In this document: piece after piece, positions 53,541 through 63,570 of the stretch
How the letters are laid out: each line of letters starts with the position of its first letter
How positions within the stretch are numbered: the first letter of the stretch is position 1
Source: Serripes groenlandicus
Taxonomy: Eukaryota > Mollusca > Bivalvia > Cardiida > Cardiidae
NCBI GenBank assembly: GCA_031761405.1
Contig: JASEVX010000007.1
Location: forward strand, 33,273,677 to 33,337,676
Direction: 5' to 3'
Length of the DNA: 64,000 bases
The notes under the pieces: generated by a model
What the model was told of the DNA's origin: nothing
The model's input: the letters and a program-made list of their open reading frames with translations, nothing else
Databases searched by the model: none
Made by a program: the position numbers and the translations under genes

Positions 53541-54652
53541 TTTTAGCTCACCTAAGCAGGAAGTGCTCAAGGTGAGTTATTGTGATCACCCTTTGTCCGG
53601 CATCCGAGGTGCATTGTCCATTATGTGTCAATATCTTCTCCACTAACCAGTAGCGATGAAATATCACAGCAAGGATCTGCTCAATGTCCTCACCAAAATT
53701 CCTATATTTTTTTTTAATTCATGCAGCATTTAGGTTTCTATGGCAACCCAAAGTGAAAAAATCTTTAAATATTCTCTACTTCAAAAGCGGTATGCTGATT
53801 TTCAAATAATTTTGCAGAAACTATCCTTGGATGACCCTTAATCAGATTCCCTTAAGCCATTAACAAAAATGTGTCATCCAAAGTGTCTGGCCGATTTCTT
53901 AATAATGTTATAGAAATATTCCTTGGTCGACCCTCTACAAGATTGCTTCAAGCCATGTTGATTGGTAAAACAACATGGCCTCTAGGTGGCAGGTCTATTT
54001 TGCCTCATATGACTAGTGAAAAGTTAAATAATATGCTCTTCTGAATGTATGGACTGATTTTCAAATAATATTGTTGACATGACCCTCTACCTGATTCGTT
54101 CAAGTCATGTTGATTGGTCAAAAGCCATGGCGACCAGGGGCTGGGTCTGTTTTACAATTATGCCCATAGTGAAATTATTTCCTAAGATAATAAATGTCAG
54201 ATTTTGAAATACTAACTGGTATATAAATATTTCTTTGGTGACCTAAGTGAATTAATTTGACAAAAGACAGAAACAATAGGGTGTGGGTTATTTCACCTTT
54301 GAGGCAGTGGAGCTGTTACTAACTCGGGTCCTTTTTGGCCTTTTGTATTAGCTTAACCCTTTCACTCATACGACAATTCTGCAGCAGACGACTTTGAACG
54401 TAATTTGTCAAAACATGGAAAATCTCCATAATTGAATGGATAACCTATGACAAAAAGTGGAAAACATTGTGGCAAAAGGAGAAATTGCACGTTTTGTGCA
54501 ATTTCTTTTTTTGTCACTATGTTTTCAAAAAGCCGTCTGCTGCAGAGGCGGCAGAAAGCGTCTATATGAGGGAAAGGGTTAACAGACCCCAAAATGAGTT
54601 AAAGTTGATGACATGACAAATCACATTGCATATCTCACCATGACCCTCTTGT
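53541..54652 (+). mobile_element. Pearl-like element, family AGCTCACC, interrupted by a MITE
   Basis: The head TTAGCTCACCTAAGC is followed by GGTGAGTTATTGTGATC and TTTGTCCGGCATCC. The tail CATGACAAATCACATTGC then ATATCTCACCATGACC, CTCTTGTTA matches the tail of 3229-4083. A young MITE is inserted at 54353-54582. Confidence 0.65.
54353..54582 (-). mobile_element. TTAA-MITE, young subfamily, inside a pearl-like element
   Basis: TTAACCCTTTCACTCATACG left, perfect right end, hairpin tip GCACGTTTTGTGC. The matching site near 3690 (GCTTACCTGACC) is empty. Confidence 0.94.
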
Positions 54653-54889
54653 TATATTTTCTTCAAGCTCAAGGTCACACTACAATTATCTTGAATTCTT
54701 GCAATATTCTGCAACTTCCATAAATCTCACCTACATGCAATAAATCTGAAGTTTACAGAAGCCATCGGCTGTAGTGGTGTCTGGAATAGTATTAGAAATA
54801 TGTTTTATTTCTTCCTTCCATGGTTTAGTAGGCTGCATTACTGATGTACATTTGAGCTTTATTTTGCGATAATCAGGTTTGTTCTTAGT

Positions 54890-55018
54890 CTTTTCCCACT
54901 TGTTGACGCATAATTCTGCAGCAGACGAAAACATCAATAATCATACTTGTATTTGCTATTTTCTTAGAAGATGTTTTTAAAAGTCCTCTGGTGCAATTTG
55001 TAAAATGTAGGAAAGGTT
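54890..55018 (+). mobile_element. TTAA-MITE, old, hairpin deleted
   Basis: CTTTTCCCACTTGTTGACGC left; right ATGTAGGAAAGGTTT. A hairpin-type fragment follows at 55060-55150. Confidence 0.65.
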
Positions 55019-55369
55019 TGACTTGTTCCTTGATAGACAATATTTGCTGCATTAACAGCAGGCAAATTTTCAAAATATAAATACAAGAAATTTCTCCATT
55101 TCCCATAATGTTTTCATACTCAGTTGAAAAAGTTATGCTTTTAATGTTCAAGATTTAATTTTTTTCCTCAGAATGTGTCTAAGCAGATGACTCTAAAATA
55201 ACCCTTCTGGACTACAAAGTCTACATTAGATAGACACAAAAATGTTCCCTAATGTACAAAACTTAAACACTGAAACATGTTGAGTGACCATTAAATGCAG
55301 GGAGAATATGGGTTAAATGGAAAATCTTGTGTTTTGTTTGCTAATTGAGTTTTGTATTTGAATTTGCAG

Positions 55370-55434
55370 CCATGTCAACAGAAAGACCCAGTATGAGCAT
55401 CCAGGGGCCAGTCTCAAGAAAAGCTCCACTTCAG
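55370..55434 (+). CDS. MAGI: MAGI-like exon: second half of second WW domain
   Basis: A 65-bp exon with acceptor TTTGAATTTGCAG and a weaker donor, GTTTGA. It enters in phase 2, completing the Asp codon split from the exon at 52583, and reads DHVNRKTQYEHP followed by GASLKKSSTS. DHxNRxTQxExP is the C-terminal half of the MAGI second WW domain, with Gln in the place usually held by the second tryptophan, as in the vertebrate MAGI WW2. The exon ends in phase 1, which matches the exon at 57192. Exons 52583 and 55370 together add 123 bp, a symmetric unit holding the whole WW2. Confidence 0.88.
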
Positions 55435-55506
55435 GTTTGATTTGTAAATATTCACATGTGGGAGATTAACTTTGGAATGTCTCGCTTTATGGGAGCTTTA
55501 ATTTTA

Positions 55507-55706
55507 TTAACCTATTCCCACATACAACAAATCTGCAGCAGATGACTTCAAATTAATCTAGGCAAAAATCTGGAGAATCTCTATATATGATGGTTTAATT
55601 ATGGAATATAGTTGAAAACATTGTGGCAAAAGGAAAAATTGCTCATTTTCAAAAGGTGGTCTGCTGCAGATGCGTCAAAAAATGTCTTTATGTGGCAAAG
55701 AGTTAA
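55507..55706 (-). mobile_element. TTAA-MITE, old, distal hairpin arm deleted
   Basis: TTAACCTATTCCCACATAC; AAATTGCTCATTTTC joins AAAAGGTGGTCTGC; right TGTGGCAAAGAGTTAA. 70 bp after the WW2 exon. Confidence 0.85.
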
Positions 55707-55849
55707 TCAGTGTCACACTGAAAACACCCCAAAAAGGATTCAGGTTTAATCCTACCCATGATACAGACAACTTATTACAGTTCTGCAGCAAAAGACTTAT
55801 GGAAAAAAATGAGCAAATTCTCCTTCTCATTGTATCAAAAATATGTTTC

Positions 55850-56105
55850 GCCGCCAAGCTATTCAGGCTCTCAATCCAGGGGTTGTGAGTTTGAACTTCA
55901 GCTTGGCAAACATTCTTTTTGAAGCTTTTTAAAAGTCACTGTGACAAGCATCTTTCGTCTTCCACAAATGGGCTAACAGTTTGTGGAAAAGGAGCCAGTT
56001 GCTTGGAAAGTCTGTTGTGTGGAGTACTGGTGTGAGAAAGTCAGGAAACATATGGGTAGGTAGACTTGCCACCGTGATATGACTGACAAATTATTATCAA
56101 AACTA
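55850..56105 (+). mobile_element. Old tRNA-derived SINE
   Basis: B-box-like GAGTTTGAACTTCAGC, body GAAAGTCTGTTGTGTGGAG and tail GCCACCGTGATATGACTG. The middle matches the remnant at 61965. Confidence 0.45.
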
Positions 56106-56157
56106 TTTTTCAAGATGTCTGATAGTTTCACATAGAAGTTTATAATATCAAGGATAA

Positions 56158-56375
56158 TACACTTTCCCTCTTGTAGACACATTTTGATGTGTTTGCAGCA
56201 TATGCTATTGAAAATCTCTATAAAGGATGGTGAAATACTGAATCGTGTTTGAAATATTGTCTCTAATGGAGAAATCAATCATGAATTATCGGTAGTTTCA
56301 CCATTTGTCACAATGTATGAAACTAGATTTAATGGCCATATGTTTTTAAAGTTGTCTGCTGTAGATGTGTTGAAT
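56158..56375 (+). mobile_element. TTAA-MITE, old, rearranged
   Basis: ACACTTTCCCTCTTGTAGAC on the left, then minus-type TCTCTATAAAGGATGG, then plus-type GTTGTCTGCTGTAG: segments in mixed order. Confidence 0.5.
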
Positions 56376-56609
56376 GTAAACCCTTTCTCACATTCAGACG
56401 CTCCCTGACGCCTCTGCAGCGAAGGGATTTTAAAACATTGTAGCAATAGGAGATGTGCTGATAATGAGCACTGAGCACTTTCTCCTTTTGCCACAATGTT
56501 TTTCAACTCAATTCTAAATCAAAACTTTTAAATAAAGAGAATTTCCAAATTTCCCCCCAGATGTTTTAAAGTTGTCTGCTGCAGATTTGTTGTAAGTGGG
56601 AAAGGGTAA
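56376..56609 (+). mobile_element. TTAA-MITE, old subfamily
   Basis: GTAAACCCTTTCTCACATTC left; hairpin region with doubled GAGCACT; right AGTGGGAAAGGGTAA. Confidence 0.85.
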
Positions 56610-56834
56610 GCTGATGATTCAGATCAGTTTATTTTTTGTGTATAGAAAGTTTGAGAGGCACTGGATTCCTTTATAATGTTTTAGAAATTATTGAAGCGAC
56701 TTCAATCCTTTCCACATGAAATTTGAAATATTTAGAATTTTCATCTATCTCTAAATAATCTCTAAATTGTTTGAAATCTAGGCTATTATTAAGCTGAAAC
56801 TATTACAATGCTTGCATTAGATATTATTTGACCC

Positions 56835-57097
56835 ATTATTATCCCCTCAGCTAACGAAGTTTGCGATGGGGATATTGTAACTGGACTGTCTGTACGTCCG
56901 TTGTCCGTCCGTCCTTAACAACCTTGTGACCACTCTACATTGAACATCCTTCGACCGATCATAACCAAACTTGATATACAGTTAGTATATGGCAAGGTCT
57001 AGAAGCCTATTTATTTTCAAGGTCATCGGTTAAAGGTCAAGGTCAAAATTGGACTTTGAATACCGAGGGGATGCATCCGCTTTGTGGTGCCCTTGTT
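56835..57097 (+). mobile_element. Short HINE-type element, family ATCCCCTC
   Basis: ATTATCCCCTCAGC opens it, with GAGGGGATGCATCC near the end, then GCCCTTGTT. A GTCCGTTGTCCGTCCG tract follows the head. It lies in the intron about 95 bp before the exon at 57192. Confidence 0.65.
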
Positions 57098-57191
57098 AAT
57101 ATTGTTACAAAAACACTGACCCTTTAAAAGAAGAACATTTTCACCTTACTCCTATGAACAAACTATTAAGTTTTGTATGTCTGTTTTACAG

Positions 57192-57296
57192 ATGACATAA
57201 ATAATTCAAGCACACTGCCAAGAAGAGGGAAGCAAGGTGATTCCACCAAGAGATCCATCAGCGAGTCCAACATGAATGGCCGAAACACACCACCAG
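57192..57296 (+). CDS. MAGI: MAGI-like exon: Ser/Thr-rich linker after WW2
   Basis: A 105-bp exon (acceptor CTGTTTTACAG, donor GTATTA), phase 1 in and out. It reads DDINNSSTLPRRGKQG, then DSTKRSISESNMNGRNTPPG. It is polar, with two basic-Ser motifs (TLPRRGK, KRSIS), and has no domain fold that I recognise. In MAGI proteins the segment between WW2 and the first PDZ domain after it is variable, so this fits a linker. Phase continuity and higher G+C than the flanks support it. The frame runs on past the donor into IISSPS, so a longer alternative exon is possible. A TTAA-MITE begins about 70 bp downstream (57365). Confidence 0.78.
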
Positions 57297-57364
57297 GTAT
57301 TATTTCGTCCCCCAGTATAGACAATAATTTCAGAGGGATCTGTTCATACACTAAACAATGCTCA

Positions 57365-57577
57365 AATAACCCTTTCCCATATACTACAATTCTGCAGCAA
57401 ATGACTTTGTCAATACAAATCTCTATAAATGGAATTATGATTTGAATATTGTTAAAATCTTTGTGGCAAATGGAGAAATTGCTCATTATGAGCAATTTCT
57501 CCTTTTGCCACAATGATTTAAAAAGTCGTCTGCTTTAAAGGGATTAGAATGCGTCTGCAAATGGGAAAAGGGATAAA
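57365..57577 (-). mobile_element. TTAA-MITE, old, perfect hairpin
   Basis: ATAACCCTTTCCCATATAC left; hairpin GTGGCAAATGGAGAAATTGC with tip TCATTATGA is nearly perfect; right AAATGGGAAAAGGGATAA. 69 bp after the exon at 57192. Confidence 0.9.
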
Positions 57578-57681
57578 CATTTGAGTGTTTCAAATGCGTT
57601 ACATGATTTCATTTATTGTCAAGCTTTGTATTTAATGGTGCAGAGGTAACGAGAAGTGGGTTGTTAAATAGAATCTGGTAT

Positions 57682-57899
57682 TTAACGCTTTCCCACATAA
57701 AACTAATTTGCAGCAAGTGACTTTGAAAAGAGCTTGGCAAAAACTATGGAAAATATCTATAAATGATGGTACAATTATTAAAAGAGTTGAAAACATTGTG
57801 ACAAAGCTCATTGTGAGCAATTTCTGCTTTTTCCACAATGTTGATAAAAGTTGTCTGCTGCAGATGAGTCACACATGTGTTTGCATGAGAAAGTGTAAA
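57682..57899 (-). mobile_element. TTAA-MITE, old, hairpin arm shortened
   Basis: TTAACGCTTTCCCACATAAAAC; GTGACAAAGCTCATTGTGAGC; right GCATGAGAAAGTGTAAA. Confidence 0.8.
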
Positions 57900-58084
57900 C
57901 ATTTCACCTGCATAGAGACTGATCTGAATTTTGTCTGTTCCTGTTCTTTTTCTGATCAAGACAAGTTCTTTTATCTTTTGAAATAGGCGGGAAAGCTTGT
58001 TTTCTGACAATGTTTTCAATTTAATTTCTTTGCTTTTTTGAAGATAAGTGTGTAACACCCCTATGCTGAGATGTTTTCAGTATT

Positions 58085-58156
58085 ATAGAAGTTGTCCATA
58101 GTTTTGCCTAGATGTTTGCTTTGTTGTAGATTTATTGTATGAGTGAAAGGGTTAAA
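58085..58156 (+). mobile_element. TTAA-MITE, right-end fragment
   Basis: AGTTGTCCATAGTTTTGCC, TTTGTTGTAGATTTATTG and GAGTGAAAGGGTTAA. Confidence 0.6.
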
Positions 58157-58348
58157 ATGGCCAATGAGTTGCAATGTGACACTGTTCGGGGAGACTTCTA
58201 GAATGGATATTTTTTAAGTTTTGTCTGTTTTTACAATACGCAAACAATTTCTAATGTCTTGAAAATTAAAAGAATAGATTTGTTTCATTAAGGGGAAAAA
58301 GCAGACATTTCTCCTTGCTCAAGGCAATTGCAGAAATTTCCACAACGT

Positions 58349-58503
58349 TTTAACCCTTTCCCTCATAGATCAAATCTGCAGCAGAAAATATTTTTGCAAA
58401 ATTATGAACTATCCGTAAGTTGAGAATTCAATTATGAAATAGTTTAAAAAAAATCATCTACTGCAGAGGCATTAGAAAGCATCTGTACATGGGAAAGGGT
58501 TAA
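58349..58503 (-). mobile_element. TTAA-MITE, hairpin deleted
   Basis: TTAACCCTTTCCCTCATAGATC left; AAATAGTTTAAAAAAAATCATC at the deletion; right ACATGGGAAAGGGTTAA. Confidence 0.85.
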
Positions 58504-58676
58504 AAATACTTGTCCTTTGCAATAAGGTGAAAAAAAAAGGCTAAATTTAAAAGGTTAACTAATAATACAGAAATTTCCTCTTCTTCGAATAATTTTTTAT
58601 TATTGGTAATTTGTTGAGCATGGCAGATATTTGAGAAAATCCAAAATTGTTCATTCTGAAATTTGACAATTATTAA

Positions 58677-58858
58677 TTTAATACTTTCCAACATACATCA
58701 AATCCGCGGCAGACAAACATAGATCGGCAAACATATGGAAATACTGAAGTGTAACAATTGAATAGAGCTGAAAACAGTGTGACAAATGGAGAAATTGCTC
58801 ATTATTTGTCACGATGATTTCAAACGTCATCTGCTGCAAAATAGTCTGTATGTGTTAA
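58677..58858 (-). mobile_element. TTAA-MITE, old subfamily
   Basis: TTAATACTTTCCAACATAC; GGAGAAATTGCTCATTATTTG; right end GTCTGTATGTG directly before the TTAA of a young copy. Confidence 0.75.
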
Positions 58859-59032
58859 CCCTTTCCCTCATATAGACGCTATCTGATGCCTCTGTAGCAG
58901 ACAGCTTTTTGAAAACATAGTTTTCCACTTTTAGTCATAGGTTTTCCATTTAATTATAGAGATTTTCCATTTTTTGACAAAATATGTTCTAAGTAGTCTG
59001 CTGCAGAATTGTTGTATGAGGGAAAGGGTTAA
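58855..59032 (+). mobile_element. TTAA-MITE, young subfamily, hairpin cleanly deleted
   Basis: GAAAACATAG joins TTTTCCACTTTTAGTC, removing the whole central palindrome and nothing else. Right end GGGTTAA is followed by a second AGGGTTAA (59033-59040). Confidence 0.92.
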
Positions 59033-59155
59033 AGGGTTAACTAACCTCTGGAGATGAAACTGATAGCAACTTTGAACAATCAAAATGCAGAATAATGCAG
59101 AAAAGTATTCATAAATAAATATCAAACTAGGTTTTAAGGACTGTCATGTTATGAT

Positions 59156-59302
59156 TTAACCTTTTCCCATATAAATAATAGCTGCAGCAGACAACATGAA
59201 ATCATCTATGGAAAATCTCTTATAATGGAAATCTTGTCATTGAATATAAGTGATTACATAGAGGCTAAAGGAGACATTGCTCAATACGAGTGCTACAAAG
59301 GC
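59156..59302 (-). mobile_element. TTAA-MITE, old, probably split by the next copy
   Basis: TTAACCTTTTCCCATATAAAT, GGAGACATTGCTCAATACGAG; a matching right end (TGCAAGCGGGAAAGGGTAAA) occurs at 59590-59609 beyond the young copy. Confidence 0.7.
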
Positions 59303-59532
59303 TTAATCCTTTTCCCCATACGACAATTCTGCAGCAGACGACTTTGATCGTATTTTGTCAAAACATAGAAAATCTCCATAATTGAATGGATAACCTATGA
59401 CAAAAAGTGGAAACAATTGTGGCAAAAGGAGAAATTGCACGTTCTATGCAATTTCTTCTTTTGTCAATATGTTTTCAAAAAGCTGTCTGCTGCAGAGGCG
59501 TCAGAAAGCGTCTATATGAGGGAAAGGGTTAA
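59303..59532 (-). mobile_element. TTAA-MITE, young subfamily, nested
   Basis: TTAATCCTTTTCCCCATACG left, perfect right end, hairpin tip GCACGTTCTATGC. Confidence 0.93.
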
Positions 59533-59637
59533 CTGTTTACCTTATAGGATATATATTAGAGACTGATGTAAGAACCTAAAAATTGCATCTGCAAGCGGGA
59601 AAGGGTAAAAGGTTGTCAGTATAAGGGAAGTGGTTAG

Positions 59638-59870
59638 TTGACCCATTTCCCATGTACAGATACTTTCTGAAGCGTTTACAGCAGACGACTTTTGATAACA
59701 TTGTGGCAACAGAAGAAATTGCTCAAAACGAGCAATTTCTTCTGTTGCCACAATGTTTTCAACTTTTTTCCAGTAATTATACCTTCATTCAAAGAGATTT
59801 CACATTTTATAACACCTTAGTGTTTTTATAGACGTCTGCTGCAAATTTGTTGTATGTGGGAAAGGGTTAA
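59638..59870 (+). mobile_element. TTAA-MITE, old, perfect hairpin
   Basis: TTGACCCATTTCCCATGTAC left; arms GTGGCAACAGAAGAAATTGC with tip TCAAAACGA and exact complement; right GTGGGAAAGGGTTAA. Confidence 0.92.
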
Positions 59871-60099
59871 AAACAATGGCTTTCATTTAGAGATGGTTGT
59901 TAGCTTTAAAATTGCTTTGAGCTTGTTTGGAATTGTAGCAGCCTATGAAAGCCTTTTATCCTTTTCCATGAGGCAATTGTTGCCTTAACAGTTGTGGGCA
60001 TTCCTCTTTTTGCCATAATGTTTTTCAACTTTCAATAAGTAAAATTTTATTTTTTTCACATGGCAATTATGTCATTTTAGACTATATTGTTATTATCAG

Positions 60100-60644
60100 G
60101 TAAATGCTAAATACTGAGTAGCAACAGTTCTCCTTAAATTTCTTTTAGCTTACATAAGTGTCGCTTTCATTAAAAGAAGCTATTACAGAGCATTCAAAAT
60201 TGGCTACTTTGTAAATAGGCTATTAAAACTGAATGTTGGCCATTTCAGGCTTGATCTCGAGAGGTTTGTGGTAGTGATTTGATACATTGACCCCAATGAT
60301 AACGGAGAGTGTATTGTGATAGTTTGATGTGCAAGACCATTGTAGCATTGCAAAAAACCCAATGATGTTCAGAAATATCTGAACAGCAATTTCTGCTTTT
60401 CTGTTTTTCTAAGAAAGAAATTGTCGGGGTATTAAGATACCCTTGATCACCACAAAATTACCTCATCACTAAAAAAAACTTTTAACATTTTCAAATAAAA
60501 CTTGGTACATAATGTTCCTAGGAACATTACACATGTCTAAACCAAGTCACATAACTTTAAAAATGATTCAGTAATGTCCCTTTTTCGACTTAGAAAAAAG
60601 CAGACGACCGTCAACACTTTTTCAAAAATACACTGAAGAAGACT
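60100..60644. other. No gene or clear repeat seen
   Basis: AT-rich; GAACATTACACATGTC and nearby frames show no pattern. Confidence 0.45.
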
Positions 60645-60822
60645 TCTTATTCCAATTAGCAGATGCATTTTGATGAGTATGCAGCAGTCGACTTTTGTAA
60701 ACTTTGTTGCGAAAGGAGAAGTTGTTCATGGGGTTTATTCTCTGCTTTATAGCGTTTTACCTTATTTTTACCTTGATGTTTTCAGTCGTCTGCTGCAGAT
60801 TTTCGTATTTGGGAAAAGAATA
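60645..60822 (+). mobile_element. TTAA-MITE, old subfamily
   Basis: TTAGCAGATGCATTTTGATG, GCAGCAGTCGACTTTTG; right TTTGGGAAAAGAATAA. Confidence 0.65.
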
Positions 60823-61035
60823 AGCAAGGTTAAAACCTGTAATCAAAGTACAATGGTCTTGCACACTTTACAGATATAAAACCAACCAGTAGCAATTTGA
60901 TATAGCTATATAAGCAGAGTTTGATCTTGCAGTTCTTTGTATTCTTAAACATATATACTTTGACATTCTAGAAACCTGTAACACATACTGCAGTGGTTTT
61001 AAATTCATCATCCATTTTCTTATATCTTAGATTAG

Positions 61036-61250
61036 CCATTTACCTGATATGAAACTTCAGAGGCGTAACTTGCTTTGAAAACATCTTGAGAAAGAAGTAG
61101 ATTATCTGGAAAAATGAAAGCAACATTTTAACAACATTGCTGGAAATAGAAAAATTGTTTTTTTGAACTATTTCTCTTTTTCACATCATAAAAGTTTTCA
61201 AAAGTTGGCTGCAAAGGGGTCATATGTTATTCGTATCAGGAAAAAGGATA
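61036..61250 (-). mobile_element. TTAA-MITE, very old
   Basis: TTTACCTGATATGAAAC, AACATCTTGAGAAAG, AAAAATTGTTTTTTTGAAC; right end ATCAGGAAAAAGGAT. Confidence 0.5.
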
Positions 61251-61288
61251 GATGATTTCTGAAATTAATTTAGTGATTATTAATTATA

Positions 61289-61865
61289 AGATCACCTAAG
61301 CCAAGGCTCAAGGTGATCTATTCTGATCACTCTATGGACATCTTTAATTTTTAGCTTCAAATGACATCTCTTTAATCACTAAGCCAATTTCACACAAACT
61401 TAAAAGGAATAGTTGTTTGGTGGTCCTATTTCAGAAACATTTAAAAAATTAAATTCTATGTAGATCTTTGGTTGGTGAATTATGAGAAAGGGGGAAAAAT
61501 GACCACAATTTAAAATGCATCTCCTCTAAATCCACTTGTCTGATTCCAAGAGAATTTGTAGAAATGCTCTTTGGGTTATATTCCCTACAAAATTATTCAA
61601 GTTCTATAGATTGGTTGAAAAACATGGCAGCCAGCTGATTAGGGGCAAAATGACAAAGTACTTGGCTGATTTCAGAAACGTGCTGAAATGAACATAAAGC
61701 TTTAAACGAAATCTCCTCAACTTCACAGGAATGTTCATTAGTTGGTCCTCTTGCAAATAATTTAATGCCTAATTACAAATGTCCTTTTCTAATTTGCACT
61801 TTCAAGCCAACACTTGATTTAATACACCATCACTCAGGTGATCGATTTAGGGGCCCCTCTTGTTT
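61289..61865 (+). mobile_element. Degenerate pearl-like element, family AGATCACC
   Basis: AGATCACCTAAGCC with AGGTGATCTATTCTGATCAC at the head, CAGGTGATCGATTTAGGGG near the tail, then CCTCTTGTTTA. The microsatellite is lost and the 3' hairpin is eroded. Confidence 0.65.
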
Positions 61866-61964
61866 ATCGAAAACCCATCAGTCATCTAAATTTATTCAAA
61901 CTGCGTGACAACTTGGGCGATATCAACGAGGGCTATCTATCCTGGGTTGTAAGGCAATCATTTC

Positions 61965-62155
61965 AATGATTGACAATAATCAAAGTGACTAGTATTGTTT
62001 GTCTTTCACAAAGTAAATAGGTAGCCGATTCCTTGGGAAGAATGTTGTGTCAAGTACTGAGTTGCGAGAAACACAGGAAAAACATAAGGAGAACTTCGGC
62101 ACCATGATACTTCTGAAGAAATCCCCCGAAAACAATGTTAAAATGGCCTTAAGTT
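61965..62155 (+). mobile_element. Old SINE, 3' part
   Basis: CCTTGGGAAGAATGTTGTGTC and CACCATGATACTTCTG, then AACAATGTTAAAATGGCC, a decayed tail domain. No tRNA-like head. Confidence 0.4.
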
Positions 62156-62172
62156 TAAATGAACCATTTATC

Positions 62173-62467
62173 TTTATTATACCTCCTTCGAAGAAGAGGG
62201 GGTATATATAGGAGTCACTGTGTTGGGTTGTCTGTCTGTCGGTCGGCCGGAAGCCATATTTTGTCTGGCCTATTTCTTACAAACCACTGGGTGGAATTCA
62301 ATAACATTTTACATGAAGCTTCTATACCAAGAGGAGATGTGCATATCCTAAATGTCTTACAATTGCATGTTATTTAACAGAGTTATGGCCCTTTTACTTA
62401 TTAAGTTAAGGTGTAGGTCAAGGTGCTCTTTTGGGGGTATTTATCATCTTCAGTGATAGTTCTAGTT
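62173..62467 (+). mobile_element. HINE-type element, family TATACCCC
   Basis: Nearly identical to 3707-4013: CCTTCGAAGAAGAGGGGG, a shorter TCTG/TCGG tract, GGCCGGAAGCCATATTTTG, and end ATCATCTTCAGTGATAG then TTCTAGTT. No tandem core. Confidence 0.7.
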
Positions 62468-62754
62468 CTGCTTGATCTCTTTATCATTCTTTTCAATTAT
62501 GTATCAAGTTCTTTCAAATTTCTAAATATATATATTTTCAAAGCAGCTTATTGATTCTAAATTATCATAGTAGAATAACCTTTTCCTATGAACAGACACA
62601 TTGCTTTTGCTTATCACATCAATGAAAGAAGAAGGCACTTTGCACTGTTCATAATCATCGAAATCATTTAAAATGTAGATACATCATTGACTGTTTAGTT
62701 GAAGCCAAAGCTAAGTTTTTTTTAGGAATCCTTTTCTGATTTCCAAGCCTTTTA

Positions 62755-62868
62755 TTTGTCAGTCACCAAGTGATCATGGATATGTAAACTGCTTCTGTGA
62801 TGAAACTGAAATACTTTAAAAAAAAAAAACGGCTCAAAGCCCCCAATAAAACAAAACAAACAAACAAG
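62755..62868 (+). mobile_element. SINE tail remnant
   Basis: GTGATGAAACTGAAATAC, an A run, and CGGCTCAAAGCCCCCAATAA resemble the 3' end of 52798-53027. Confidence 0.4.
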
Positions 62869-63147
62869 AGTATTTTATTAATGTAAAGAAATTAGAACAA
62901 TCTAAATAACACCATTTAAATGAAATCCCGGACCATGTGATGAAGTTGACAACTTAAACTGTGATTCTTTGTTTTACCTACATATTAACCATACTTCATC
63001 CAACATATTTCGTCCTCCTTCAGTCATCACTTTGTCCCCCACTTTTATATGAGTGTGAGGGATGGATGGATTTACCTTTGTCCGTCTGTTGTAAACTTCA
63101 GAATTTGTGTATTATCTCCATCAGTATTTGTCTTACAGTCTTGAAAC
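62868..63147. other. No gene seen
   Basis: A mixed region with GAGTGTGAGGGATGGATGG and TTTGTCCGTCTG, perhaps an eroded pearl-like head, before the MITE at 63148. Confidence 0.4.
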
Positions 63148-63282
63148 TTAACCCATTCCAACAAACGGACGCTTTTCTGAAGCCTATGCAGAAGACTTTT
63201 TGAAAACATTTCTCATTTGCCATCTCTTTTTGCCACAATGTTTTCAACTTTATATAATAATAATACTCTCATTTATTGAGAT
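63148..63282 (+). mobile_element. TTAA-MITE, old, right half missing
   Basis: TTAACCCATTCCAACAAACG left, GCAGAAGACTTTTTG, then CTCATTTATTGAGATGAGG where homology stops. Confidence 0.7.
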
Positions 63283-63570
63283 GAGGATAGTGTGTAGGTT
63301 TTTGCAAGGGGTATGGATTTGGCATTGATGCAGTTATATCCGAGTTACAGAGTCTTGACATTCAATAGTTAAATAGACTGAAGAAGTGGAAGCACCCATG
63401 TTTTATTTGAAGTTTAGTGGCTTCTTATATTCATAGAAGTACAGAATATCTCTATTTCTCAATCTTTCACAGATTGTAGCGTTTTATATTATGAATAGTT
63501 AAACATTGGAAATATGGGATTACCGGTACTCTTGTAGTAAATAATTAGTGTAGAAGTTTGACTTGAACAG

